From positions 1-64,000 of the forward strand of contig NTJG01000002.1 in NCBI GenBank assembly GCA_002324875.1: a stretch of DNA of 64,000 nt. Reading direction: 5' to 3'. The notes beneath the pieces were generated by a model. It had not been told where the DNA came from and did not search any database. It saw only the letters and a program-made list of their open reading frames with translations. The stretch's first letter is position 1. Every line of letters begins with the position of its first letter. Below, in pieces: positions 1-8,842 of this stretch. Both the position numbers and the translations under genes were made by a program. This DNA comes from Lysobacteraceae bacterium NML93-0793. Lineage in GTDB: Bacteria; Pseudomonadota; Gammaproteobacteria; Xanthomonadales; Xanthomonadaceae.

Positions 1-237
1 CAGCACCGGCCATGCCAGCCACAGGGCGAGCAGCGCGAGCAGGGCCAGGCGCACCAGCAGCAGCGGCCAGTCGTCGAAGCGGAGACGGCGCCGCGGCCGC
101 GGCTTCTCGCGCAGGAAGCGCAACGCCGCGAACGGGGTGGGCCGGGTCGCATCACGCCGCGCCAGATGCAGCAGCAGCGGCAGCAGCCACGCCGCCAGCG
201 CCGCGAGCCCGAGTGGCGCGAGCAGGCCGACGCTCAT
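1..237 (-). CDS. BatA-domain membrane protein, N-terminal part (cut by window edge)
   Basis: The first 79 codons are present; the rest lies beyond position 1. The protein opens with a hydrophobic stretch (about residues 3-25). Next comes a basic segment with the pattern P.AALRFLREKPRPRRR, then DDWPLLLVRLALLALLAL, the start of a second membrane helix. This helix, arginine patch, helix layout is typical of the aerotolerance-regulator (BatA) N-terminal domain, which anchors a periplasmic or cytoplasmic VWA-like domain in the inner membrane. The ATG overlaps the stop of the upstream DUF58 gene by four bases (ATGA), so it belongs to the MoxR/DUF58 operon. The domain assignment is firm; the C-terminal content is unknown. 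Confidence 0.72.
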   Translation of the reverse strand, partial: MSVGLLAPLGLAALAAWLLPLLLHLARRDATRPTPFAALRFLREKPRPRRRLRFDDWPLLLVRLALLALLALWLAWPVL

Positions 238-1151
238 CGCGCGCGCCCGCCGAACAGGGCCTGCAGCACCGGCGCGGGCGACTGGTCGATCACATGCGTC
301 GCATGACGGATGCCCGCCGCCGCGAACCGCGCGGCCAGTCCGCGCTGCGCCGCGGTGAAGCGCGCGAGGTAACCGGCCCGCAACGCCGGACCGTCACCGA
401 GCAGGGATTCGCCCGCTTCGGGCTCGACGAAGCGGCGGCCGTCGCGATACGGAAAATCACGTTCGTCCGCGGTCAGCACCTGGAGGGCGACGACCTCGCG
501 CCCGGCATGCGCCAGGCGGACGAGCTGCGCGACCGCGGCCTCGTCGAAGAAATCGCCGAGCGCGATGACCAGATCGCCGCGCGCGATGCGCCCCCAGGCC
601 GGGGCGAGCACATCGGCGTGCGGCCACTGGCCCGCGGGCGTGGTCGTGGCCAGCGCGTGGCGCAGGCGGTCGCGCTGGCGCGGCCCGTTACCCGGCGCCA
701 CCAGCGCCAGCCCCGCGCCGCCGCACAGCACCAGTCCGCAGGCGTCGCCGCCGCGCCGGGCGATCTCGATCACGCAACGTCCGAGCTGCCGCGCCGCATC
801 GAACCGCGTGAAGTGGGGTCGCGCTTCGTCGGCCTGCGCCATCGAGGCGGTGGTATCGAGCAGCAACCAGGCGCGCACCGGACTCTCGCGCTCGGCCTCG
901 CGGACGAAGAAGCGGTCGCTGCGCGCATAGAGCTTCCAGTCGATCTGCCGCGGTTCGTCGCCGGATTCGTAGGCGCGGTACTGGGCGAACTCCTGACCGC
1001 TGCCGCGGTTGCGGCTCGGGTGATGCCCGAGCCCCTGGCGACCGAGCGCGCGGTGCGGACGCAGCCGCAGCGTCGCGACCAGCGCGCGCAGCGCGGGGGT
1101 CAGCGAATCGGACGACGCGCTGCCCGTCGCCAGGGTCGCCTCGTTCGCCAT
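234..1151 (-). CDS. DUF58 domain-containing protein
   Basis: A 305-residue soluble DUF58 protein. The family signature is clear near residues 50-90: GSGQEFAQYRAYESGDEPRQ followed by IDWKLYARSDRFFVREAERE. The following WLLLDTTASM resembles the metal-binding start of a VWA-type fold. Members are encoded beside MoxR ATPases and BatA/VWA membrane proteins and are thought to act as a substrate or partner in a MoxR-assisted maturation complex. The exact role is unproven. It starts 8 bases after moxR ends and its stop overlaps the next gene by four bases, so the three are translationally coupled. Confidence 0.88.
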   Translation of the reverse strand: MANEATLATGSASSDSLTPALRALVATLRLRPHRALGRQGLGHHPSRNRGSGQEFAQYRAYESGDEPRQIDWKLYARSDRFFVREAERESPVRAWLLLDTTASMAQADEARPHFTRFDAARQLGRCVIEIARRGGDACGLVLCGGAGLALVAPGNGPRQRDRLRHALATTTPAGQWPHADVLAPAWGRIARGDLVIALGDFFDEAAVAQLVRLAHAGREVVALQVLTADERDFPYRDGRRFVEPEAGESLLGDGPALRAGYLARFTAAQRGLAARFAAAGIRHATHVIDQSPAPVLQALFGGRAR

Positions 1152-1159
1152 CGCGCGGC

Positions 1160-2161
<1,002 letters not shown>

Positions 2162-2170
2162 GCAGGAACT

Positions 2171-2243
2171 CCTGTGGGCGCGCGCTCGCGCGCGGTCGTG
2201 CGTTGCCGGCCGAGCGCCGTCGCGCGCGAGCGCGCTTCCGCAA
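2171..2243. repeat. REP-like inverted doublet, copy 1
   Basis: Two inverted copies of a GC-rich palindromic motif, consensus roughly GGAGCGCGCTCGCGCGCGA, are separated by about 25 bases. The left copy abuts the ribosome-binding site of the MoxR gene. Related doublets occur at 8689-8760, 29635-29706 and 51009-51080. The layout resembles REP/BIME elements mobilised by RAYT transposases; no such transposase is in this window. Confidence 0.6.
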
Positions 2244-2255
2244 ACGGCTCGGCGG

Positions 2256-2954
2256 TCATGTGCTCAGGGCGTACATGACGATATTGACCGCGAACTTCGT
2301 GTTGTCCTCGGCCAGAAACCGCTTGTTGCGCCAGTCGTAGTCCCATTCGCATCCGTAGTCCTTGTTGCTGTAGAGCACCGCGAGGCGGCCGTTGATCTCG
2401 ATGCCCTTCAGGTAGTCGTGCACCAGATCGTCGCCCCAGCCGTTGAGTTCGAAACTCGTGGTCGGCGGGCCGTCGGGGAACTGGAAGAAGCTGCGATACA
2501 GCGCATGCGAGTTCGGCAGCTTCTTCATCGCGGTCGCGCCGAAGATCGCCGCCATCTGCGCCTCGAAGGACTTGGCGAACAGGCCGTCGATGTCGTGATT
2601 GCAATCGTCGACGAACACGAACCCGCCATTGCGCACATAGCGCTCGAAATTGCGTCGTTCCGCCGGACTGAATTCCACCAGCTTGTGCCCGGCCAGATAA
2701 CAGAACGGCGCCGCGAGCATTTTCGGATCCGACAGCGCCACCACCCGCTCCTCGGGATCGACACGCAGGCTGGTGTAGTCGACCAGCGACGTGAGCACGT
2801 TGGCCGGCATGCGCTGGTCCACATCCCAGTTACCGGACTCGTAGCGCAGGCGGGTGAACCAGAAGTCGTAGCGCGCCGACTGTGCCGCGAGCGGTGGCAG
2901 CGCGAAGACGGCGGCGGCGCCGAGCAGCCATTGCAGGGACTGGCGGCGGTTCAT
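2256..2954 (-). CDS. DUF4159 domain-containing exported protein
   Basis: A 232-residue protein starting MNRRQSLQWLLGAAAVFALP, an export signal with a twin-arginine flavour. The mature part has the DUF4159 hallmarks: a flavodoxin-like core with GGFVFVDDCNHD near residue 110 and a C-terminal LYSNKDYGCEWDYDW. DUF4159 proteins are regularly found with MoxR, DUF58 and BatA genes and are presumed to act in the periplasm. A longer reading frame continues upstream, but the ATG at 2954 gives the only sensible signal peptide. It leads the operon, 94 bases before moxR. Its biochemical activity is unknown. Confidence 0.82.
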   Translation of the reverse strand: MNRRQSLQWLLGAAAVFALPPLAAQSARYDFWFTRLRYESGNWDVDQRMPANVLTSLVDYTSLRVDPEERVVALSDPKMLAAPFCYLAGHKLVEFSPAERRNFERYVRNGGFVFVDDCNHDIDGLFAKSFEAQMAAIFGATAMKKLPNSHALYRSFFQFPDGPPTTSFELNGWGDDLVHDYLKGIEINGRLAVLYSNKDYGCEWDYDWRNKRFLAEDNTKFAVNIVMYALST

Positions 2955-3045
2955 GGCGCGCCGCACCCGGGCAAGGTCGCAAGCACTGCCGCCGTACCTG
3001 CGAGACCAGGGATCCAGCGGCTCCGAGCATCGAACACCCGAGGCG

Positions 3046-3074
3046 CTGGATTCCCGCATTCGCGGGAATGACGG
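3046..3074. repeat. Dispersed ATTCCCGC hairpin repeat, copy 1
   Basis: A short perfect-arm hairpin, GGATTCCCGC and GCGGGAATGACGG around a four-base loop. A near-identical copy lies at 36354-36381. Small hairpins of this type are scattered between genes in many proteobacteria. Confidence 0.55.
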
Positions 3075-3151
3075 TCGAAAGCGGAAGTGTTCGGACCTCG
3101 CCTTGCGGCTTCGCGCGTCATTCGACCCGCAAAAAACCCCAATGCCCGTCG

Positions 3152-3235
3152 GCTCCCGCTCCCGCTTTCGCTTCGGCCCTGGCCCTGGCTCTGGCTTTGG
3201 CTCTGGCTTTGGCTTTGGCTGTTGCTTCGGCTTGC
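3152..3235. repeat. Degenerate hexamer tract (GGCYYT/GCTTCG)
   Basis: An imperfect tandem of hexamers such as GGCCCT, GGCTCT and GGCTTT, about ten units long. It sits directly beside the long inverted-repeat element at 3246-3740. A comparable hexamer tract lies beside the second such element at about 32.7 kb. Reading frames through it are low-complexity and not credible genes. Confidence 0.55.
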
Positions 3236-3245
3236 CGATGAATGG

Positions 3246-3740
3246 TCATGACAGACCGCAGACCCGGAGGGCGCCGCACATGGATGTGCGGCGTTTTTCG
3301 ACCGAGCCATGGATGGCGAGTCGAAAAATCCCGGAATGCTTCCCGCCGTGGGGCTGCTTCGTCGGGAAAGCGTTTTTCTTTGGTTCCGTTTCTTTTGCCG
3401 CTTGGCAAAAGAAATGAACTCGGCCGCGTCAGCGGACGAAAGCATTTGATCTTCGCTCGAAGTGCAGAAGCAAAGCTTCCGCTCGCCTGCCGGCGAGCGG
3501 CTCACTTTTCTTTGTTGGCCCACGCGCGAAGCGCGAACGGCGAAGCCGGCCCGGAGGGCGAGCATCGAAGATGCGAGTAAAGAAAAGTAACCAAAAGAAA
3601 TGGCCTCCCCGACGAGGCGAACCCGGCCAGTCATTCGTTCCGGAATTTTTCGACTCGCCATCCTGGCTCGGTCGAAAAACGGCGGGCATCCATGCCCGCC
3701 GCCCTCCGGGTTTGCAAAGCGCACTGCGGTCGTCACGGCA
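3246..3740. repeat. Long inverted-repeat element, member 1
   Basis: A non-coding element of about 0.5 kb. Two near-identical arms of about 78 bases (3261-3338 and 3632-3711) are in inverted orientation, with weaker similarity out to about 3246 and 3740. The interior holds smaller palindromes (TTTCTTTTG with CAAAAGAAA) and a fragment AAGCTTCCGCTCG with its own inverted partner. The interior resembles that of the element at 32768-33241, so the two are members of one family. No transposase or credible gene is present. Together with the flanks this accounts for the gene-free stretch 2955-3785. Confidence 0.6.
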
Positions 3741-3785
3741 AGCAGTGGCCTCCCGCAACCTGCACGCGACAGCGAACGGACTTCC

Positions 3786-5120
3786 TCAGACCGCATCCGA
3801 CAATGACGTGAACGTGAAGTCCCTGAGCCGCATCGGCGGCAGCATCATCACCAGCGACGACTCATCCCCGCCCACGCGCACCGGACGACCCAGCTCGTCG
3901 ATGTTGTTGAGCATGATCACCGGCGACTCGTTGAAGCGGAAATTCTTCAGCGGGTACTTGATCTCGCCGTTCTCGATGTAGAACGTGCCGTCGCGGGTGA
4001 GGCCGGTCAGCAGCACGGTCTGCGGATCGACCATGCGGATGTACCAGGTGCGCGTGACCAGGATGCCGCGGTCGGTGCCGCGGATCAGGTCGGCGGTGGT
4101 GCCCTCGCCGCCCGACATCAGCAGGTTGCCCGGGCGGCCCACCGCGCGCTTGCCCTGCTGCTGGGCCCAGAAGCGCGAATAGTCGAGATTGGCGATCTTG
4201 CCGTTCTCGATGATCGGCATGCGCTCGCGCGGCAGGCCGTCACCGTCCCACGGCATCACCGCGGCTTCCGGGTGCCAGGGGTCGGCGATAATGTTCACGC
4301 GCGGGTCGTAGACCTGCTCGCCGAGCTTGTTGCCGCCGCCGCGCTTGGACAAAAAGCTCCGGCCCTCGTCGGCGGTGCGCGCATCGAAGAAGCGCATCAT
4401 GAAGCTGATCAGGCCCGCGGCCGCCGCCGGCTCCAGGATCACCGTGTACTTGCCCGGCTCCAGCGCCTGCGCTTCGGCCGAATCGCTGGCCTTGCGCATC
4501 GCCACCCGCACGTCGCGCCCGGCATCGAACGCGCTGGCGTCCTTGAGGTTGCGCCCCACCCAGCCCGAGCCGCGACCGTCCTCGGTGCGCACGGTGCAGG
4601 TGTAGTTGAAGTTCGTCGCCTGCTGGTAACCGAAATTGCCGTTGCTGTTGGCGAACGCGACGAAGCTCTTGCCGTCGTCGAGGAAGCCCGCGGCGACCAG
4701 CTGTTCGGCCCGGCACGGCGCGATCGAACCGGCGGCCACGTTGGCGCGGAAGTCCGGGGTGATCGCCGCCGTCGATTCGCTGAACGTCGGGCTGGGCCGG
4801 TAGGTCTGCTTGCCGATCGCGGGCAGAAACTCCGGATTCTCCGGCGCCAGCCGCGCGAGGTCTTCCGCGCGCTTGACCACGCTCGCGAGCGAGGCGTCGT
4901 CGAAGGCATTGATGCTGGCGGTGCCCACGCGCTTGCCGAATGCGACCTGCACGGCCAGCTCGGCATTGGTGACGATGCCGCTGGTGGAGACGTTGTTGAG
5001 CGCGAAACGGATGTTGCCGGCGACCGAGCCGGCCAGCGTGGCCGTGCACTCGTCGGCGGTGGACAGGGCGACGGTCTTCTCGAGGATCTCGCGTGCCTGG
5101 GCTTCGGTAAAAATGGTCAT
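3786..5120 (-). CDS. TldE/PmbA-family protein (non-catalytic TldD partner)
   Basis: A 444-residue TldD/PmbA-fold protein. It lacks the HExxxH zinc motif that both upstream paralogs carry, as expected for the TldE half of the TldD/TldE heterodimeric metallopeptidase, which unfolds and degrades peptides. It has the characteristic C-terminal region, with GEGTTADLIRGTDRGILVTR and TRDGTFYIENGEIKYPLKNF. No export signal is visible. The start is supported by AAGGAG seven or eight bases upstream. It lies only 12 bases after tldD copy 1 and is probably co-transcribed with it. Confidence 0.85.
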   Translation of the reverse strand: MTIFTEAQAREILEKTVALSTADECTATLAGSVAGNIRFALNNVSTSGIVTNAELAVQVAFGKRVGTASINAFDDASLASVVKRAEDLARLAPENPEFLPAIGKQTYRPSPTFSESTAAITPDFRANVAAGSIAPCRAEQLVAAGFLDDGKSFVAFANSNGNFGYQQATNFNYTCTVRTEDGRGSGWVGRNLKDASAFDAGRDVRVAMRKASDSAEAQALEPGKYTVILEPAAAAGLISFMMRFFDARTADEGRSFLSKRGGGNKLGEQVYDPRVNIIADPWHPEAAVMPWDGDGLPRERMPIIENGKIANLDYSRFWAQQQGKRAVGRPGNLLMSGGEGTTADLIRGTDRGILVTRTWYIRMVDPQTVLLTGLTRDGTFYIENGEIKYPLKNFRFNESPVIMLNNIDELGRPVRVGGDESSLVMMLPPMRLRDFTFTSLSDAV

Positions 5121-5132
5121 GGTCGGAGCTCC

Positions 5133-6767
5133 TTAGCCGAGCGAACGCGCGGTGTTGATGACATTGATGCCGTCGAAGCGGGTCGTGGACGAGCCGTGCG
5201 ACACCGCTGAGACCTGACTCGGCTGGCCCTTGCCGTCGAAGAACGAACCGCCGAGGCGGAAGTCGCTTTCGTCGCAGATCGCGCTGCAGGCGTTCCAGAA
5301 TTCCGGCGTGCGGATCTGGTAGGCCACGTCCTCCACCATGCCGGTGATCGCACCGTCCTTGATCTCGTAGAACAGCTGGCCGCCGAACTGCGCGTTGTAG
5401 CGCTGCTGGTCGATGGAGAACGAACCGTCGCCGATGATGTAGATGCCGTTCTCGACGTCCTTGATCATGTCCGCCACGCTCAGCTTGGCCTTGCCGGGCG
5501 CCAGCGAGACGTTGGGCATGCGCTGGAACTGCACGCTGGACCACGAATCGGCATAGCAGCAGCCGTCGGATTCGGTCTTGCCGAGGATGTGGGCCTGGTC
5601 GCGGATGGTCTGGAAATCGACGAGGCGGCCATTGCTGATCAGATCCCAGCGTTTGGTCGCCACGCCCTCGTCGTCGTAGCCCACGGCGCCGAGGCTGCCC
5701 GGCTGGGTCTTGTCGGCGAACAGGGTGACGATGTCGCTGCCGTACTGGAAGCGCTCGGCGCGGCGGTCGAGATTGGCGAAGCTGGTGCCGGCGTAGTTGG
5801 CCTCGTAGCCGAGCACGCGGTCGAGTTCGAGCGGGTGGCCCACGTTCTCGTGAATGGTCAGCCAGAGGTTGGACGGGTCGAGCACCAGGTCGTAGCGGCC
5901 CGGCTTGACCGACGGGGCCCGCAGCTTTTCCTGCGCCTGGCGCGCCGCGGCGATGGCGTCCTCGCGCATGTCGTAAGACCGGCCGTAATTGACCACGCCA
6001 TTGGGCGAGACGAACTTCTGCGAGGCGTCGCCGTCGAGATACTCGTAGCCCATGCCCATCGGCGAGGACAGGCCGCTGCGGGTGCGGAATTTGCCGCTGG
6101 CGGTGTCGATCGCGGTGACCGTCATCGGCGCCCAGATGCGGTGCACGTCCTGGTCGATGTAGGAGCCGTCGGTGCTGGCGAAATACTTCTGCTCGTTGAC
6201 CAGGAACAGCGTGGAGTTGACGAAGCTCGCGCCCGCACCGATGGCGGCCGCGTTCACGCCCAGCAGCAGCTCGACCTTCTCGGCGACCGGCACTTCCATG
6301 CCGTTCTTGGTGATCGGCGTGCGCCAGGACACCTCGCCCACACCGCGCACCGGCGCCAGCTGCACCGGCGCGGTCTGCACCTTCGAATTCGCCATCGCGA
6401 TCGCCGTCGCCTGGCGCGCAGCCTCGGCCACGCCCTGCTCGGTGAGCGTGTTGGTGGCCGCGAAGCCCCAGGCGCCACCGGCGATCACGCGCACGCCGAC
6501 GCCCGTCGACTCGGTGCTCACCACGTTCTGCACCTTGTCCTCGCGCGTCATCACGAACTGGCGCAGATAGCGTCCCACGCGGACGTCGCAGTAGGTGGCG
6601 CCGGCAGACGTCGCGGCATTGAGGCCGGCATCGGCGAGCCGCTTCTTGAAGCCGACATCGAGCACGGAGGTCAGTTGTTCGGCGGCGATGACCTTGCCGA
6701 AGACGGCAGGCAGCAGCAGGCCGCCCGCACCGACACCAGCGAGGGCGAGAAAATCGCGTCTATGCAA
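5133..6767 (-). CDS. TldD-family zinc metallopeptidase, Tat-signal copy 1
   Basis: A 544-residue TldD-type protease subunit. HENVGH at residues 306-311 is the zinc-binding catalytic motif. The chosen start is a TTG at 6767, preceded by GGGAGAG. It yields HRRDFLALAG followed by a hydrophobic segment, a classic twin-arginine (Tat) signal. The reading frame continues upstream without an ATG that gives a better N-terminus. It is closely similar along its length to the next gene (6979-8610), with the HExxxH at exactly the same residue number, so the two are a tandem duplication. An exported TldD is unusual, as E. coli TldD is cytosolic. Confidence 0.86.
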   Translation of the reverse strand: MHRRDFLALAGVGAGGLLLPAVFGKVIAAEQLTSVLDVGFKKRLADAGLNAATSAGATYCDVRVGRYLRQFVMTREDKVQNVVSTESTGVGVRVIAGGAWGFAATNTLTEQGVAEAARQATAIAMANSKVQTAPVQLAPVRGVGEVSWRTPITKNGMEVPVAEKVELLLGVNAAAIGAGASFVNSTLFLVNEQKYFASTDGSYIDQDVHRIWAPMTVTAIDTASGKFRTRSGLSSPMGMGYEYLDGDASQKFVSPNGVVNYGRSYDMREDAIAAARQAQEKLRAPSVKPGRYDLVLDPSNLWLTIHENVGHPLELDRVLGYEANYAGTSFANLDRRAERFQYGSDIVTLFADKTQPGSLGAVGYDDEGVATKRWDLISNGRLVDFQTIRDQAHILGKTESDGCCYADSWSSVQFQRMPNVSLAPGKAKLSVADMIKDVENGIYIIGDGSFSIDQQRYNAQFGGQLFYEIKDGAITGMVEDVAYQIRTPEFWNACSAICDESDFRLGGSFFDGKGQPSQVSAVSHGSSTTRFDGINVINTARSLG

Positions 6768-6978
6768 GGGAACTCTCCCGGAACGAAGGCCCGCAGCGAC
6801 GTGCCGAGGGCGGAGTGGCAGGCGCAACGCCGTCGGCGCGCGATCCCGATTCTTGACGCGCCCCCCACACAGCGTCCAGTGACTTTTGGCACAGACGCCG
6901 TGATTGATGGATCCGTGACCGGTGACTCGAACGCGCGAGAGCAGCAGCGCCCCGCTTTCCCGAATCACGAATCACGAA

Positions 6979-8610
6979 TCACAGGTTGCGTGCGGTATTG
7001 ATGATGTTGATGCCGTCGAAGCGCGTGGTGCTGCTGCCATGCGACACCGCGGACACCTGGCTGGGCTGGCCCTTGCCGTCGAAGAACGAGCCGCCGAGGC
7101 GGAAGTCGCGTTCGTCGCAGATCGCGGTGCACGCGTTCCAGAATTCCGGCGTGCGGATCTGGTAGGCGGCGTCCTCGACCATGCCGGCGATCTCGCCGTT
7201 CCTGATTTCGTAGTAGAGCTGTCCGCCGAACTGCGCGTTGTAGCGCTGCTGGTCGATCGAGTACGAGCCGCGGCCGTGGATGTACAGGCCGCGCTCGACG
7301 CCGGCGATCATGTCGCGCACCGTCAGCGGCGCCTTGCCCGGCGCCAGCGAGACGTTGGGCATGCGCTGGAACTGCACGCTGGACCACGCATCGGCGTAGC
7401 TGCAGCCGTCGGATTCGGTCTTGCCGAGGATGTGCGCCTGGTCGCGCGTGGTCTGGTAGTCGACGAGGATGCCATCACGCACCAGATCCCAGCGTTTGCA
7501 CTGCACACCTTCATCGTCGTATCCGACTGCACCGAGACTGCCGGGCTGGGTCCTGTCGGCGAAGAAGCTGACGATGTCGCTGCCCCAGCGGAAGCCGTCC
7601 TCGCGTTTGTCGAGCGTGGCGAAGCTGGTGCCGGCGTAATTGGCCTCGTAACCCAGGACGCGGTCGAGCTCGAGCGGATGGCCGACGTTCTCGTGGATGG
7701 TCAGGAACAGGTTGGACGGGTCGAGCACCAGGTCGTATCGGCCCGGCTGCACCGAAGGCGCCACGAGCTTTTCGCGCGCCTGCCGTGCCGCGGCCGCGGC
7801 ATCGGCACGCATGTCGTAGGCCTGGCCGTAGGCGATCACGCCGCCCGGCAGTTCGAAGCGTTGCGCGGGATCGGGCGTGAGGTATTCGTAGCCCAGGCCC
7901 ATCGGCGCCGACAGGCCGTCGCGCGTGCGGAACTTGCCGCTGGCCTTGTCGACCGCGGTGACGGTGAACGGCGCCCAGATGCGGTGCACGTCCTGGTCGA
8001 TGTAGGAGCCTTCGGTACTCGCGAAGTACTTCTGCTCGTTGACCAGGAACAGCCGCGAGCTGACGAAATCCGCGCCGGCGGCGGTCGCCGCGGCATTGAC
8101 GTCCATCAGCAGCGCGACCTTTTCTTCCAGCGGCACGGCCATGCCATTGCGGCGCACGGGCGTGGCCCAGTTCACCTCGCCCACGCCGCGCACCGGTGCC
8201 AGCTGCACCGGCGTTGTCTGGATGCGCGCATTTGCCTTGGCGATCGCCAGCGCCTGCCGCGTGGCCTCGGCGACGCCGTCGGGATCCAGCGCGCGTGTGG
8301 CCGCGAAGCCCCAGGCGCCATCGGCGATCACGCGGATGCCGACGCCCGTCGACTCCTCGTTGACCACGTTCTCGACCCGCGTCTCGCGCGTCATCACGTA
8401 CTGGCGCAGATAGCGCCCGATCCGCACGTCGCAATAACTGCCGCCGCCGTCGCGCGAGGCCTGCAGGGCGACATCGGCCAGGCGTTTCTTCAGCGCGGGA
8501 TCCAGCGTGCTGGCGAGGTCCTCGGCGGCGATCGCGCGTCCGATGCCGCCGGGCAGCAAGAGGCTGCCGAATCCGATTCCACCCAAGGCCATGAAGTCAC
8601 GACGCCGCAT
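6979..8610 (-). CDS. TldD-family zinc metallopeptidase, Tat-signal copy 2
   Basis: A 543-residue paralog of the neighbouring TldD. It begins MRRRDFMALGGIGFG, a Tat-type signal, and has GGGGAGAG before the ATG. The zinc motif HENVGH is again at residues 306-311, and the RYLRQYVMTRE and VENVVNEESTGVGIRV regions match copy 1. It is the first gene of the cluster (TldD2, TldD1, TldE). The 211-base gap to TldD1 is big enough for a second promoter. Its upstream region is shared with the divergent DUF885 gene and contains a REP-like doublet. Confidence 0.87.
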   Translation of the reverse strand: MRRRDFMALGGIGFGSLLLPGGIGRAIAAEDLASTLDPALKKRLADVALQASRDGGGSYCDVRIGRYLRQYVMTRETRVENVVNEESTGVGIRVIADGAWGFAATRALDPDGVAEATRQALAIAKANARIQTTPVQLAPVRGVGEVNWATPVRRNGMAVPLEEKVALLMDVNAAATAAGADFVSSRLFLVNEQKYFASTEGSYIDQDVHRIWAPFTVTAVDKASGKFRTRDGLSAPMGLGYEYLTPDPAQRFELPGGVIAYGQAYDMRADAAAAARQAREKLVAPSVQPGRYDLVLDPSNLFLTIHENVGHPLELDRVLGYEANYAGTSFATLDKREDGFRWGSDIVSFFADRTQPGSLGAVGYDDEGVQCKRWDLVRDGILVDYQTTRDQAHILGKTESDGCSYADAWSSVQFQRMPNVSLAPGKAPLTVRDMIAGVERGLYIHGRGSYSIDQQRYNAQFGGQLYYEIRNGEIAGMVEDAAYQIRTPEFWNACTAICDERDFRLGGSFFDGKGQPSQVSAVSHGSSTTRFDGINIINTARNL

Positions 8611-8688
8611 TGCACTCTCCCCGCGGCGAGGGCCGCACGACGCCCGATTCTTCTTCGCGCACCGCGCAGGCGTCAAATCCACATCGGG

Positions 8689-8760
8689 TGCAGGAGCGGG
8701 CCGCGCGCGATGGCGCTGCGCCGGCAGAGCGTCATCGCGCGCGAGCGCGCTCCTGCGGCG
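8689..8760. repeat. REP-like inverted doublet, copy 2
   Basis: A REP-type inverted pair lies in the divergent promoter region between TldD copy 2 and the DUF885 gene. The right arm reads as the reverse complement of GCAGGAGCGCGCTCGCGCGC; the left arm is more degenerate. Confidence 0.55.
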
Positions 8761-8842
8761 AACACGGCACGATCGGCACATGCACGGCGGCAGGCGCGCG
8801 CCTATGCTCGCCCGCTGTCCCGAGATCCGGAAGTTTCCGCAC

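Noticed and set aside
3100-3800. Several 100-280-codon frames inside the first inverted-repeat element
   Set aside because: They arise from the palindromic arms in several frames at once and contain hexamer-repeat peptides; no ribosome site or family was recognised.
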